64,000 nucleotides of DNA, taken from Streptomyces pyxinicus (lineage in GTDB: Bacteria; Actinomycetota; Actinomycetes; Streptomycetales; Streptomycetaceae). The notes beneath the pieces were generated by a model that was not told the DNA's origin, did not search any database, and was given only the letters and a program-made list of their open reading frames with translations. How positions within the stretch are numbered: position 1 is the first letter of the stretch; every line of letters starts with the position of its first letter. Positions 8,246 to 16,855 of this stretch are shown here, piece by piece. Where the stretch lies: NCBI RefSeq assembly GCF_024753135.1, contig NZ_JANUGP010000016.1, positions 62,001 through 126,000 on the forward strand, read 5' to 3'. The position numbers and the translations under genes are program-made.

Positions 8246-9133
8246 ATGGTGTTCCTGTCGAAGGCAGCCGCGGCGGGCGAGGAACCGCTGCATGTGGCCA
8301 GCCGGCTGCACGCGTTCAACCGGTTCGAGCTGAAGTACCTGGTCCCGGTCGAGCAAGCGGCCGAGATCCGCGACGAGCTGGCCGAGCGGATGGACCAGGA
8401 CCTGCACAGCCCGGTCGGTGGCTACGGCGTGTGGAGCCTGTACTACGACACTCCTCAACTCCGGTTCTACTGGGAGAAGATCGAGGGTCTGAAGTTCCGC
8501 CGCAAGCTGCGCATCCGGCACTACGGCGATCTCGACGGAGTCACCGACGAGTCCCCGGTCTGCGTGGAGATCAAGCAGCGCGTCAACCGGGTCACGCAGA
8601 AGCGCCGCATCACCCTCCCCTACGGCGTGGCACGCCAGTTGTGCGACGGCCGGGAGATGGTGGACCACTCGCCGAAGGAGAGCGCCTTCGTCCAGGAGGT
8701 CCTCGAACTCGTCGTACGGCTCAACCTCCAGCCGACCGCCATCACCGGCTACCAGCGTGAGGCGCTGGTGGGCCGGGACGCCGACACCGGGCTGCGGGTC
8801 ACCTTCGACCGCCGTATCCGCGGCCGGGACCGGGACTTCCACTTCGGCACCGCGACGACGGAGAACCGGTTCACGATCCCGCCGCACCTGTCGGTGATGG
8901 AGATCAAGGTCAACGAGCGCACCCCGCACTGGATCACCGATCTGGCCGCGCGCCGCAACCTCAACCTCATCCGGGTCTCCAAGTACGTGCAGTCCATCGA
9001 GGCGTTCGGTCTGGCACCCCGCTCGGTCTTCCACATCAACGAGGCGGACCACCCGCCTCTCACCCCCACAAGAGAACAGATGCCGCAGCAGCGGTCGGCG
9101 CAGGACGCGTCGTTGAAGGTAGGAGCACAGTGA
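8246..9133 (+). CDS. VTC-domain (polyphosphate polymerase-like) protein
   Basis: 295-aa protein of the VTC family (polyphosphate polymerase domain of yeast Vtc4 and bacterial relatives). It starts with the hallmark FNRFELKYLVP, then YYDTP, FRRKLRIRHYG and VCVEIKQRVN, and later VMEIKVNE and LIRVSKYVQS; these Arg/Lys/Glu positions line the triphosphate tunnel. It is cytosolic. AAGGAGG (8236-8242) precedes the ATG at good spacing. The stop overlaps the GTG of the DUF4956 gene (GTGA), and the CotH-like gene follows with another overlap, giving a co-translated three-gene cassette seen repeatedly in bacteria. Likely roles are polyphosphate or nucleotide-dependent modification of surface protein; not proven. 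Confidence 0.9.
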   Translation: MVFLSKAAAAGEEPLHVASRLHAFNRFELKYLVPVEQAAEIRDELAERMDQDLHSPVGGYGVWSLYYDTPQLRFYWEKIEGLKFRRKLRIRHYGDLDGVTDESPVCVEIKQRVNRVTQKRRITLPYGVARQLCDGREMVDHSPKESAFVQEVLELVVRLNLQPTAITGYQREALVGRDADTGLRVTFDRRIRGRDRDFHFGTATTENRFTIPPHLSVMEIKVNERTPHWITDLAARRNLNLIRVSKYVQSIEAFGLAPRSVFHINEADHPPLTPTREQMPQQRSAQDASLKVGAQ

Positions 9134-9807
9134 ACTTCGATCTACAGGAACTCAGCGGCACGTTCAGCGTGGCCGATGTCGTGGCGGCGATGGCGCTCTC
9201 GTTCATCCTGTCCACGCTGATCGGGTACGTCTACCGGTACACGCACCGCAACGTCTCCTACAGCCAGTCCTACGTCCAGACGCTGGTCATCGTCGGCATG
9301 ATCGTCGCGCTGATCATGCTGGTCGTCGGCTCGAACCTGGCGCGCGCGTTCTCGCTGGTCGGGGCCCTGTCCGTGGTCCGCTTCCGCAACGCGGTCAAGG
9401 AGACCAGGGACGTCGGCTTCATCTTCCTCGCCATGTCGATCGGCATGGCCTGCGGCGCCCGGTTCTACACGCTGGCCGCGGTGGGCGCCGTCGTCATCTG
9501 CGCCGTCATCCTGGTCATGCACAAGTTCAACTGGTTCGCGCTGAACGTGCAGCGCCAGGTGGTCAAGGTCCAGGTGCCGGCCGGCGACGACTACACGCCG
9601 CAGATCCGTGACGTGCTGATCAAGTACACCACCGAGTTCGAGCTGGTCAGCACCGAGACCATACGCGGCGGCGCGCTCAGCGAGATCTTCTACACCGTCC
9701 GGCTGAAGAAGGGCGCCGAGCCCGGCGATCTGGTCAGTGCCCTGCAGGAACGCACCTCCGGCCAGCGGGTGACAGTGCTGACCGGTTACGACACGACGGA
9801 CCTGTGA
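9130..9807 (+). CDS. DUF4956 membrane protein
   Basis: 225-aa integral membrane protein with about four transmembrane helices in residues 12-135 followed by a cytosolic alpha/beta domain (VKVQVPAGDDYTPQIRDVLI...). The block GALSVVRFRNAVKETRDVGFIF is typical of DUF4956. GTG start with AGGAG (9121-9125) 4 nt upstream, overlapping the VTC stop by 4 bp. The family is nearly always found with VTC-domain and CotH genes, as here, so it probably acts with them at the membrane; its biochemical function is unknown. Confidence 0.9.
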   Translation: MNFDLQELSGTFSVADVVAAMALSFILSTLIGYVYRYTHRNVSYSQSYVQTLVIVGMIVALIMLVVGSNLARAFSLVGALSVVRFRNAVKETRDVGFIFLAMSIGMACGARFYTLAAVGAVVICAVILVMHKFNWFALNVQRQVVKVQVPAGDDYTPQIRDVLIKYTTEFELVSTETIRGGALSEIFYTVRLKKGAEPGDLVSALQERTSGQRVTVLTGYDTTDL

Positions 9808-11438
9808 TGAGCGGCGAGGCCAGCGTGCGGCGCGAACGGCGACTGCGGGACCGGGTGCCCGTCCGCCTGCGCCATCACTGGAAGCCGGCCGCCTCGCTGG
9901 GTGTCGGGCTCGCCGCGATGGTCTACTTCCTCGGCGACGCGCGGATCTCCCCGTACGTCACGTCGTCCTCACGCGTCGAGGCGGACGCCATCACCGACGA
10001 CGTCCAGGGCTCGGTGGGCCTGTACGACACCTCGGTGTCGCACTCGGTCCAGCTCACCTACCAGCAGACCGACTTCGACAAGATGATGAAGGAGTTCAAG
10101 GAGGACGGCACCAAGGACTACATCGAGGCAGACCTCACCATCGACGGCGTCTACCTCAACGACGTCGGCATCCGGCTCAAGGGAAACTCCACCCTGTCGT
10201 CCCTGCGCGGCAACAAGGGCATGCCCGGCGGTGGCCGGGGGCGGCCCGGGGGCGCGCAGGGTGCTCCGGCCGGTGGCGGAGGCGGGGACCGCCAGGGCGG
10301 GATGGGAGGCATGGGCGGCATGGTGCAGTACGACCTGTCCGCGCGGAAGCCCGAGGAACTGCCCTGGCTGGTCAAGGTCGACGAGTATGTCGAGGGCCGC
10401 GCCTACCAGGGCGAGCGGGAGATCTCGCTGCGCCCCGGCAGCAACGGCCAGGTCCCCGTCAACGAGGCGCTGTCGCTGGCGCTGACCAAGGACAGCGGGC
10501 AGAAGGCCGAGCGGTACGCCTTCACCGAGGTGAAGATCAACAACCGGCCCGCCGCCACCCGCCTCATGGTCGAGGCTCCGGACACCGACTACGCCGACGA
10601 CGTGGCCGACGGCAACGGCGTGCTCTACAAGGCCAAGGCGAGCGGCGGCTTCGAGTACCACGGCAACGACCCCACCGAGTACGAGAGTTCCTTCAAGCAG
10701 CTCAACAAGAAGGGCAGCCAGGACCTCGAACCGGTCATGAAGCTCATCAAGTGGGTCAACAGCGCCTCGGACGAGGAGTTCGCGCGCGACCTCGACAAAT
10801 ACGTCGACGTCGACTCGCTCGCCGCCTATCTCGCCGCGCAGAACCTGCTGCTGAACTTCGACGACATGGCGGGCCCGGGCAAGAACTACCTGCTCTGGTA
10901 CGACCTGGGCACCAAGAAGTTCTCCGTCCTGGGCTGGGACTACAACCTCACCTTCAGCGGGGACGCGACCGCCGGTCCCGAGGACTCGATCAGCATGGGC
11001 GGTGGCGTGCCCGGTGGTGGTGCCGCGGCGTCGGGCGCTTCCCAGGGGAAGCCCGGCGCGCTGCCGAGCGGAGCACCGGAGGGAATGCCTGAGGGCATGC
11101 CCTCGGGGATGCCGGAAGGAATGCCCGGCGGGGCGGCCGGCGGTGGTCAGGGCGGCGGGACCGCGAAGGGCGGCCAGGGCGGCTTCATGCAGCACCCCCT
11201 GAAGACCAGGTTCCTCGACTCCGACGCCTTCGACGGTGTCTACAAGAAGGCGTACCGCGAGCTGTACCAGAAGTTCTACGGCTCGGGCACGGCGTCCGAG
11301 AAGCTCAAGGACGTCGCGGCGCAGGCGCGCTCCGCCGGTGCCGGCTCCAGGGAACTGGACACAGCCGTGACCAAGCTCCAGAAGACCGTCACGGAGCGTG
11401 CCAAGGCCCTGGCCGAGGACAAGGAGGTGACCGGCTGA
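9807..11438 (+). CDS. CotH-kinase family protein, membrane anchored
   Basis: 543-aa protein with an N-terminal transmembrane anchor (residues ~22-42) and an extracytoplasmic CotH kinase domain. Seen motifs: GIRLKGNSTL, NLLLNFDDM, GKNYLLWYD and LGWDYNLTF, the last carrying the metal-binding D-x-N of CotH atypical kinases. Two Gly/Met/Pro-rich low-complexity inserts (GMPGGGRG region and the GMPEGMP repeats near 11080-11135) interrupt the domain. ATG 9807 overlaps the DUF4956 stop (TGATG); GTG 9804 is an alternative. In Bacillus CotH phosphorylates spore coat proteins; here a surface or spore-envelope substrate is inferred. Confidence 0.87.
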   Translation: MSGEASVRRERRLRDRVPVRLRHHWKPAASLGVGLAAMVYFLGDARISPYVTSSSRVEADAITDDVQGSVGLYDTSVSHSVQLTYQQTDFDKMMKEFKEDGTKDYIEADLTIDGVYLNDVGIRLKGNSTLSSLRGNKGMPGGGRGRPGGAQGAPAGGGGGDRQGGMGGMGGMVQYDLSARKPEELPWLVKVDEYVEGRAYQGEREISLRPGSNGQVPVNEALSLALTKDSGQKAERYAFTEVKINNRPAATRLMVEAPDTDYADDVADGNGVLYKAKASGGFEYHGNDPTEYESSFKQLNKKGSQDLEPVMKLIKWVNSASDEEFARDLDKYVDVDSLAAYLAAQNLLLNFDDMAGPGKNYLLWYDLGTKKFSVLGWDYNLTFSGDATAGPEDSISMGGGVPGGGAAASGASQGKPGALPSGAPEGMPEGMPSGMPEGMPGGAAGGGQGGGTAKGGQGGFMQHPLKTRFLDSDAFDGVYKKAYRELYQKFYGSGTASEKLKDVAAQARSAGAGSRELDTAVTKLQKTVTERAKALAEDKEVTG

Positions 11439-11472
11439 CAGTTCCGACGGAATGTCGGGACGCAGCCATGGC

Positions 11473-11503
11473 GACCCTGTACACGGCTTTTGTGTACAGG
11501 GTC
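11473..11503. terminator. Inverted repeat between CotH-like and response-regulator genes
   Basis: Perfect 12-bp arms GACCCTGTACAC (11473-11484) and GTGTACAGGGTC (11492-11503) around GGCTTTT, 34 nt after the CotH stop. Most simply a terminator; because it also precedes the response regulator gene it could alternatively be an operator. Confidence 0.65.
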
Positions 11504-11580
11504 ACCGCCTCTCATCGCGCCGCACGACCAGGATCCGTCCCGCTGCGGCTCCACCTGCCCGTACTCCGAGGTGCCAGAAC

Positions 11581-12336
11581 GTGAACGACCCGCAAACCCC
11601 CATGCGTACGCCCGGCGCCGGGCACACCGTCCTGGTCGTGGAGGACGACGCCAGCATCCGCGCCCTGCTCACCTCGGCGCTCAGCGCAGCCGGTTACGCG
11701 GTGGCGAGCGCCTCCAGTGGGCAGGAGGCCATGTTCGAGGCCGGCAGCCGCAAGCCCGACCTGATCGTCCTCGACGTCATGCTTCCCGACACCGACGGCT
11801 TCCGGCTCACCCGCGACCTGCGCGCCCAGGGCGTCTACACACCGGTGCTGTTCCTCACCGCGCGGACCGGTGTCGAGGACCGCATCATCGGCCTGAGTTC
11901 CGGCGGCGACGACTACGTCACCAAGCCGTTCCACGTCCAGGAGGTGCTGCTGCGCGTCCGCGCCATCCTGCGCCGCAGCGCCGCGTCCGGCACCGCCCCC
12001 GGCGGCTTCCGCCCGCCCTTGCGGTACGCCGACGTCACCCTCGACGAGAGCACCCGCGAGGTCCAGCGGGCGGGCCGCCCCGTCAAGCTGTCGCCCACCG
12101 AGTTCCGGCTCCTGGCCTGCCTGCTGGCGCAGCCCGAGCGGGTGCTGGAGAAGCCGGAGATCCTCCAGCAGGTCTGGCGGTACGACTTCTCCGGTGACAC
12201 CCGGATCGTGGACACCTACGTCAAGAACCTGCGCCGGAAGATCGACCGCGACGCGCCGTCGCTGATCCACACGGTGCGCGGCGTCGGCTACTGCCTGCGG
12301 CTGCCGCGCGAGGAGACGGACCCGGTGACCCGGTGA
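11581..12336 (+). CDS. OmpR/PhoB-family response regulator
   Basis: 251-aa response regulator: receiver domain with acidic pair EDD (residues 21-23), phosphoacceptor Asp65 in LIVLDVMLPD, the switch Thr in FLTART and Lys in YVTKPF; then a winged-helix DNA-binding domain (KLSPTEFRLLACLL ... DTRIVDTYVKNLRRKI ... TVRGVGYCLR). GTG 11581 is chosen because GAGG lies 9 nt upstream; ATG 11602 is possible. The stop overlaps the kinase start (GTGA), so the pair is translationally coupled. Targets unknown; the polyphosphate/CotH cassette just upstream is a reasonable guess. Confidence 0.93.
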   Translation: MNDPQTPMRTPGAGHTVLVVEDDASIRALLTSALSAAGYAVASASSGQEAMFEAGSRKPDLIVLDVMLPDTDGFRLTRDLRAQGVYTPVLFLTARTGVEDRIIGLSSGGDDYVTKPFHVQEVLLRVRAILRRSAASGTAPGGFRPPLRYADVTLDESTREVQRAGRPVKLSPTEFRLLACLLAQPERVLEKPEILQQVWRYDFSGDTRIVDTYVKNLRRKIDRDAPSLIHTVRGVGYCLRLPREETDPVTR

Positions 12337-13910
12337 GGCGGCCGCGCCTGCCCCGCCCGCACTCCCTGCGCGGACGGCTGGTCCTGATCGCCGGGCTCCT
12401 CGCCACCAGCGCCGTCCTGCTGTGCCAGCTGGCGGGCCTGGCCGTGCTGCGCGGCTGGCTCACCGACCAGGTGGACGACCGGCTCTCCCACTTCCGGCCG
12501 CCGGACCGCGTCTACCAGGACCTCGCCGACGGCGGCACGGCGGGGCTGCCGACGTCCGACAGCGCGCTGCCCTCGGACTACCGCGTCTTCTTCTACGACG
12601 GGAGCGGGCGCCGGCTGCGCACCTCCCTGGGCGGCGGTACGGGTGCCGGGCCCCGGCTGCCCGAGCGGGCCGCCGATCTGAAGGTGACGGGCACGCCGAG
12701 CACCGTTGCGGCCGAGGGGGGCGCCGGCGGGTCCGGCTGGCGGGCGGTCTCCTACTCCGGCCCCGACCGCATGCGCACCGTCGTCGCCCTGCCCCTGGAC
12801 ACCGTGGACGGCGCCACCACCAAGCTGCTCTGGGTGAGCCTCGGCCTGGGTGCCGCCGTCGCCGTCGGGGTCGTCGTCCTGGGCAACGGGGCCGTCCGGC
12901 TGGGCCTGCGCCCGCTCACCCGCGTCGAGCGCACGGCCCAGCACATCACGGAAGGCGCCCTGGAGCTCAACGTCCCCGTGGAGGACCCGGACACCGAGGT
13001 CGGCCGCCTCGGGCTGGCCCTGAACACCATGCTGGACCGCCTCCGTACCGCCCTGCACCGTACCGAGACCTCGGAGCAGCGGCTGCGCCGGTTCCTCGCG
13101 GACGCCGGGCACGAACTGCGCACTCCGCTCACCGCCGTCCAGGGCTTCGCGGAACTCCTCATCGAGGAACCGGGGATGCCGGGGCGGCGGCGCCGGGAGG
13201 CGCATGCCCTGATCGCCCACAACGCCGACCGGATGAGCCGCCTGGTGGACGACCTGTTCCTCCTCGCGAAGCTGGGCGAAGGCGACGGCGACACCCGCGT
13301 CGCGCACCGGGAACCCGTCGATCTCCTCTCGCTGGCGGCCGACGCCATCGCCACGACGGCGATACGTCACCCCCGGCACGCCATCACTCTCGAACCCCTC
13401 GCCGCCCATCCCTCCGGGCCCGAACGTGACCTGGACGTCATCGAGGCCCCGGGCGATCCCCACCAGCTCGCCCAGGTGCTGGGCAACCTGCTCGCCAACG
13501 CCTGCGCCCATACGCCCGCCGGCACCCGGGTCCGCGTCCGCGTCGGCGCCACCCGTGCCACGGCGGGCCGGCGGCTCGGCAGCGGTCCGCCGCTGCCCTC
13601 GGGTACGCCCGTCTGTGTCATCGAGGTCGCCGACGACGGCCCCGGCATCCAGCCCGACGAGGCCCCGCACGTCTTCGACCGCTTCTACCGGGCGACACCG
13701 CTCGACCCGCCCGCCGAACCGGGCTCGGGTCTCGGGCTCGCCATCGCCGCCGCGATCGCCGCCGCCCACGGCGGACGTCTCGAACTGGACAACCGCCCCG
13801 GCGAGGGCTGCGCCTTCCGCCTGGTGCTGCCCGACCCCGCCATCGCGCCGGACGACGACGCCGTGGCCGCTCGGCACCGTCAGGTGCCGGGCTGGTCGTC
13901 GGCCACGTAG
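12333..13910 (+). CDS. Sensor histidine kinase
   Basis: 525-aa HisKA-type kinase: transmembrane helix at ~13-40, an extracellular sensor of about 120 residues, second helix at ~165-190, HAMP, then the dimerisation domain with phosphoacceptor His260 in DAGHELRTPLTAVQGF, and an HATPase domain with N-box LGNLLANACAHTP, G1 VADDGPGI and G2 GSGLGLAI. Partner of the upstream response regulator through a GTGA overlap. The 3' end overlaps the convergent DUF190 gene by 31 bp, leaving no room for a separate terminator. Signal unknown. Confidence 0.93.
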   Translation: MRRPRLPRPHSLRGRLVLIAGLLATSAVLLCQLAGLAVLRGWLTDQVDDRLSHFRPPDRVYQDLADGGTAGLPTSDSALPSDYRVFFYDGSGRRLRTSLGGGTGAGPRLPERAADLKVTGTPSTVAAEGGAGGSGWRAVSYSGPDRMRTVVALPLDTVDGATTKLLWVSLGLGAAVAVGVVVLGNGAVRLGLRPLTRVERTAQHITEGALELNVPVEDPDTEVGRLGLALNTMLDRLRTALHRTETSEQRLRRFLADAGHELRTPLTAVQGFAELLIEEPGMPGRRRREAHALIAHNADRMSRLVDDLFLLAKLGEGDGDTRVAHREPVDLLSLAADAIATTAIRHPRHAITLEPLAAHPSGPERDLDVIEAPGDPHQLAQVLGNLLANACAHTPAGTRVRVRVGATRATAGRRLGSGPPLPSGTPVCVIEVADDGPGIQPDEAPHVFDRFYRATPLDPPAEPGSGLGLAIAAAIAAAHGGRLELDNRPGEGCAFRLVLPDPAIAPDDDAVAARHRQVPGWSSAT

Positions 13911-14230
13911 CGGACGAGTTCGCAGGTCTCGATGATGGCCGCCCCCTCGGTGATGACCTCCTCCAGCCGGGGCAGGAAGGCCCGTACGTGTTCCTCCGAG
14001 TCGGCGAAGACGACCGCCACCGGCAGGTCCTCGCTCAGGGACAGCAGGCGCTGGGTGTGGATGCGGGAGTGGGCGCCGTAGCCCTCGACACCGCGGAAGA
14101 CGCTCGCCCCGGCGATGCCCGCCTGGTGGGCGAGGTGCACGATCTCGGCGGCCAGGGGCCGGTGGTGCGCGGTGTCGCTCTCGCCGACGAAGACGGTGAC
14201 CTTGAGTCCGGGCCGGGTGCGGGTGCTCAT
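13880..14230 (-). CDS. DUF190 family protein
   Basis: 116-aa GlnB-like small protein of the DUF190 family; the signature is VTVFVGESDTAHHRPLAAEI then QAGIAGASVFRGVEGYG and LPVAVVFADSEEHVRAFLP. DUF190 genes commonly neighbour crcB fluoride channels, so its presence at the distal end of a fluoride-riboswitch operon fits fluoride physiology although no CrcB is in the window. It lies 42 bp after the UspA gene and overlaps the convergent histidine kinase gene by 31 bp. Probably a cytosolic oligomeric regulator; biochemical role unknown. Confidence 0.88.
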   Translation of the reverse strand: MSTRTRPGLKVTVFVGESDTAHHRPLAAEIVHLAHQAGIAGASVFRGVEGYGAHSRIHTQRLLSLSEDLPVAVVFADSEEHVRAFLPRLEEVITEGAAIIETCELVRYVADDQPGT

Positions 14231-14272
14231 GGGTGAGGCTCCGTTCAGGGGTGCTGTGGTGTGGTGGGTGTC

Positions 14273-14734
14273 TCAGGCGCGGTCGCGGCCCGAGGAGGCG
14301 GTGGGGACGACGAGTACGGGGACGGTGGCCTGGTCGGCCACCTGCCGTGCCACGGGGCCCAGGGGCCCTGACCGGAGGTGGCTGTCCTCGCCGTGCCGGC
14401 CGAGGACGATGAGGTCGCAGCCGTGTTCCGCGGCGCTCGCGGTGAGGTCGGACGCGATGTCCTGGCTCTCGCCCCATTCGAGGCGGACACGGGAGCCGGA
14501 GGCGGGCAGCGTCTGCCGGGCCTGGTCGAACCGGTCCTGGGACCAGCTCCGTTGGGCGCTGAGGTCCCGGCTCTGCTCGCCGCCCGTCTCGGCGTGTTCG
14601 GAGGGGACGAGGACGGCGCGGACGATGACGGTGCCGCCGTCCTGGGCCATGGCGGACGCGGTCGCGAGGGCCACACGGGCGCCCGGTGAGGCGTCCCAGC
14701 CGACGAGGATCCGGTGGAACGGGGATGCGGTCAT
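14273..14734 (-). CDS. Universal stress protein (UspA family)
   Basis: 153-aa Usp-fold protein with the family ends RILVGWDASPGARVAL and DLIVLGRHGEDSHLRSGPLG...VADQATVPVLVV, containing the ATP-binding G-x2-G-x9-G(S) type pattern in degenerate form. It lies 39 bp downstream of the last gene of the hydrogenase-like complex and upstream of DUF190, so it is probably the seventh gene of the operon controlled by the riboswitch at 22453-22502. Usp genes are among the families recorded behind fluoride riboswitches in the literature, as I recall. Confidence 0.9.
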   Translation of the reverse strand: MTASPFHRILVGWDASPGARVALATASAMAQDGGTVIVRAVLVPSEHAETGGEQSRDLSAQRSWSQDRFDQARQTLPASGSRVRLEWGESQDIASDLTASAAEHGCDLIVLGRHGEDSHLRSGPLGPVARQVADQATVPVLVVPTASSGRDRA

Positions 14735-14773
14735 GGCAGCTTCTCCTCGGGGGTCCGGTCCGCCGTCGGCGGT

Positions 14774-16855
14774 TCACGACAGGGCGGCCACCAGGGCCAG
14801 GACGGCGACCAGCACGATCAGCATGTAGGTGAGGTAGGCGTCGAGACGGCCGGACTGGAGCCGTTTGGCCAGGGAGACGGCGGCGCGCAGGGGGCCGAAG
14901 AGCGGCCGGTACAAGTAGGCCTCGACGACTTCGACCACGTCGGAGGCGTAGTCGAGGGTGCCGCCGGTCGCGGCCGTCGGCACCGGCCGGTCCCGGGCCG
15001 GCCCGGGTGGAGGGCCGGTGGCGGTGCCGGTCTCGCCGCTTGAGACCGGGGTGGCCCGGGTCCGGGTGCGCAGGACGGCGCCCAGGACCCGGCGGGTGGG
15101 GTTGGCGTAGCCGAAGGGCGTGTACTGGTCGTCGCCGTGCACGCCGCCGCTCGCCGAGCGCCAGGCCGGGACGCGCCGCACGTGCAGGGCCCGGCCCCGT
15201 GAGGCCGCGACCAGCAGGGCGCAGACGGCCGCGAGCAGCGTGGGCATCACGACCCAGAGCCAGCCGGGAGAGAGGCTGGAGAACTCCGCGAAGACAGGTT
15301 GGACGACCCAGGGCGAGGCCAGCGCGCCGGCGCTGACGTGCCGGGGCACCAGAGGGGTCAGGCCGGTGCCGATCACCCGGAGCTGAAGCGGGGTCAGGGC
15401 GGCCGTGGCCAGACCGCCCAGGGCGAGGACGGCCACGCCCACGCGTCCGGCCGTGCCCAGGTCGGCCCGGCGCCCGGCACGGTGTGGCGTGTCCTCTCTC
15501 CGGGGCCCGAGGACGACCATGCCGACGATCCGGACGAAGGTGACGGAGGCGAAACCGGCGGTGAGCGCGATGAGGGCGCCGGCCGCGGCGAGGGCGAGGC
15601 CGTAGGGGAAGGCGGTGAGCCGGAACTGCTGCATCAGGCTCTCCAGCAGGAACCACTCGGAGACGAAGCCCGCGGTCGGCGGCAGCCCGGCGAGGGTGAC
15701 GGCGCCGACGGCCACCGCGGTGGCGGCCCAGGGCAGCCGGCGTGCGGTGCCGCGCAGCCGTTCGAGGTCACCGGTGCCGGCGTCGGCTTCGAGGGCCGCG
15801 GACCCGGCGAAGAGCAGGGTCTTGGCGATCGCGTGGGTGACGGTCTGGAGGGTGCCGGCGACGAGTCCTACGGCGGTGAGGGCGTCGCTGTGCGTGAGGG
15901 TGCCGATCAGCGCGACGGCGTAGCCGGTACAGATCAGTCCGGCGTTCTCGACGCTGGAGTAGGCGATGACCCGTTCCAGGCGGTTCTGTACGGCGGCGTG
16001 GGCGATGCCGAGGAACGCGGTGAAGGCGGCCAGCAGGAGCAGGGTGACCGCGAGCCAGGCGGGCGGTGGCCCCAGGACGTCCAGGGTGCGCCAGAGGCCG
16101 TAGAAGCCGGCGTTGACGGCGACACCGGCCATGACGGGCCGCAGTCCGGCGGGTGCGGCGGCGTAGCCGCGGGGCAGCCAGACCTGTACGGGGGCCAGGC
16201 CGATCTTGATGGCGAAGGCGAGGACGAGCAGGGCCCAGGCCGCCGAGCGCGCGGTGCCGGCGGGCAGCTGCGCGAAGCCGGCGAGGGCGAAGCCGCCGGT
16301 GTGGGCCGCGGGCAGGAGGAGGCCGAGCAGGAGGGCCGCGCCGGAGACCTTGCCGAAGCCGAAGGTGGCCACGGCCGGTCCGACGCGGCGCCGCTCGACG
16401 GCCGTCAGCAGATAGAAGCCGATGGTGATGCCTTCCCAGGCCAGCAGGAACAGGAAGGCGTTGTCCGCGCTCTCCACCACCGCGACCGAGGCGAGCACCA
16501 GGGCGCAGGAGGCGCCGGGGCCGCGGCTCGTGACGCGTCCCGGTGCCCAGCCCGCCGCGGTCAGACAGGCGGCCACGGCGACGGCGAAGGTCAGCAGCCA
16601 GAACAGGCCGGACAGCTGGTCGACGCGCAGGTGGGCGGTGCCGAAACCGAGCCAGTCGCCGAAACTCACCTGCGGTACGGGGGACGGCTCGCGCAGGGCG
16701 GTGGCGCTGACGGCGGCCAGGCAGCCGCTGCCCGCCGCGCACAGCAGGTAGGGCGCGGGACGCAGGCGGGCCGGCAGCACGGACAGCGGTACGCAGACGT
16801 CGAGCAGCGCGGCGGCGCCGAACAGCAGCAGGCCGGCCAGGATCAGGGCGGTCAC
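14774..16855 (-). CDS. HyfB/HycC-like proton-translocating antiporter subunit
   Basis: 693-aa polytopic protein of the NuoL/Mrp antiporter superfamily, closest in style to formate-hydrogenlyase HyfB/HycC. It has about 14-16 helices; the conserved core includes LFLLAWEGITIGFYLL (Glu of TM5), KIGLAPVQVWLP (Lys of TM7), the IAYSSVENAGLI segment with HAIAKTLLF and GLPPTAGFVSEW. A hydrophilic stretch then precedes a C-terminal YLTYMLIVLVAVLAL helix. GTG start overlaps the previous gene's TGA by 4 bp. Role: proton or sodium translocation in a membrane complex together with the five genes upstream in the operon. Confidence 0.88.
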   Translation of the reverse strand: MTALILAGLLLFGAAALLDVCVPLSVLPARLRPAPYLLCAAGSGCLAAVSATALREPSPVPQVSFGDWLGFGTAHLRVDQLSGLFWLLTFAVAVAACLTAAGWAPGRVTSRGPGASCALVLASVAVVESADNAFLFLLAWEGITIGFYLLTAVERRRVGPAVATFGFGKVSGAALLLGLLLPAAHTGGFALAGFAQLPAGTARSAAWALLVLAFAIKIGLAPVQVWLPRGYAAAPAGLRPVMAGVAVNAGFYGLWRTLDVLGPPPAWLAVTLLLLAAFTAFLGIAHAAVQNRLERVIAYSSVENAGLICTGYAVALIGTLTHSDALTAVGLVAGTLQTVTHAIAKTLLFAGSAALEADAGTGDLERLRGTARRLPWAATAVAVGAVTLAGLPPTAGFVSEWFLLESLMQQFRLTAFPYGLALAAAGALIALTAGFASVTFVRIVGMVVLGPRREDTPHRAGRRADLGTAGRVGVAVLALGGLATAALTPLQLRVIGTGLTPLVPRHVSAGALASPWVVQPVFAEFSSLSPGWLWVVMPTLLAAVCALLVAASRGRALHVRRVPAWRSASGGVHGDDQYTPFGYANPTRRVLGAVLRTRTRATPVSSGETGTATGPPPGPARDRPVPTAATGGTLDYASDVVEVVEAYLYRPLFGPLRAAVSLAKRLQSGRLDAYLTYMLIVLVAVLALVAALS

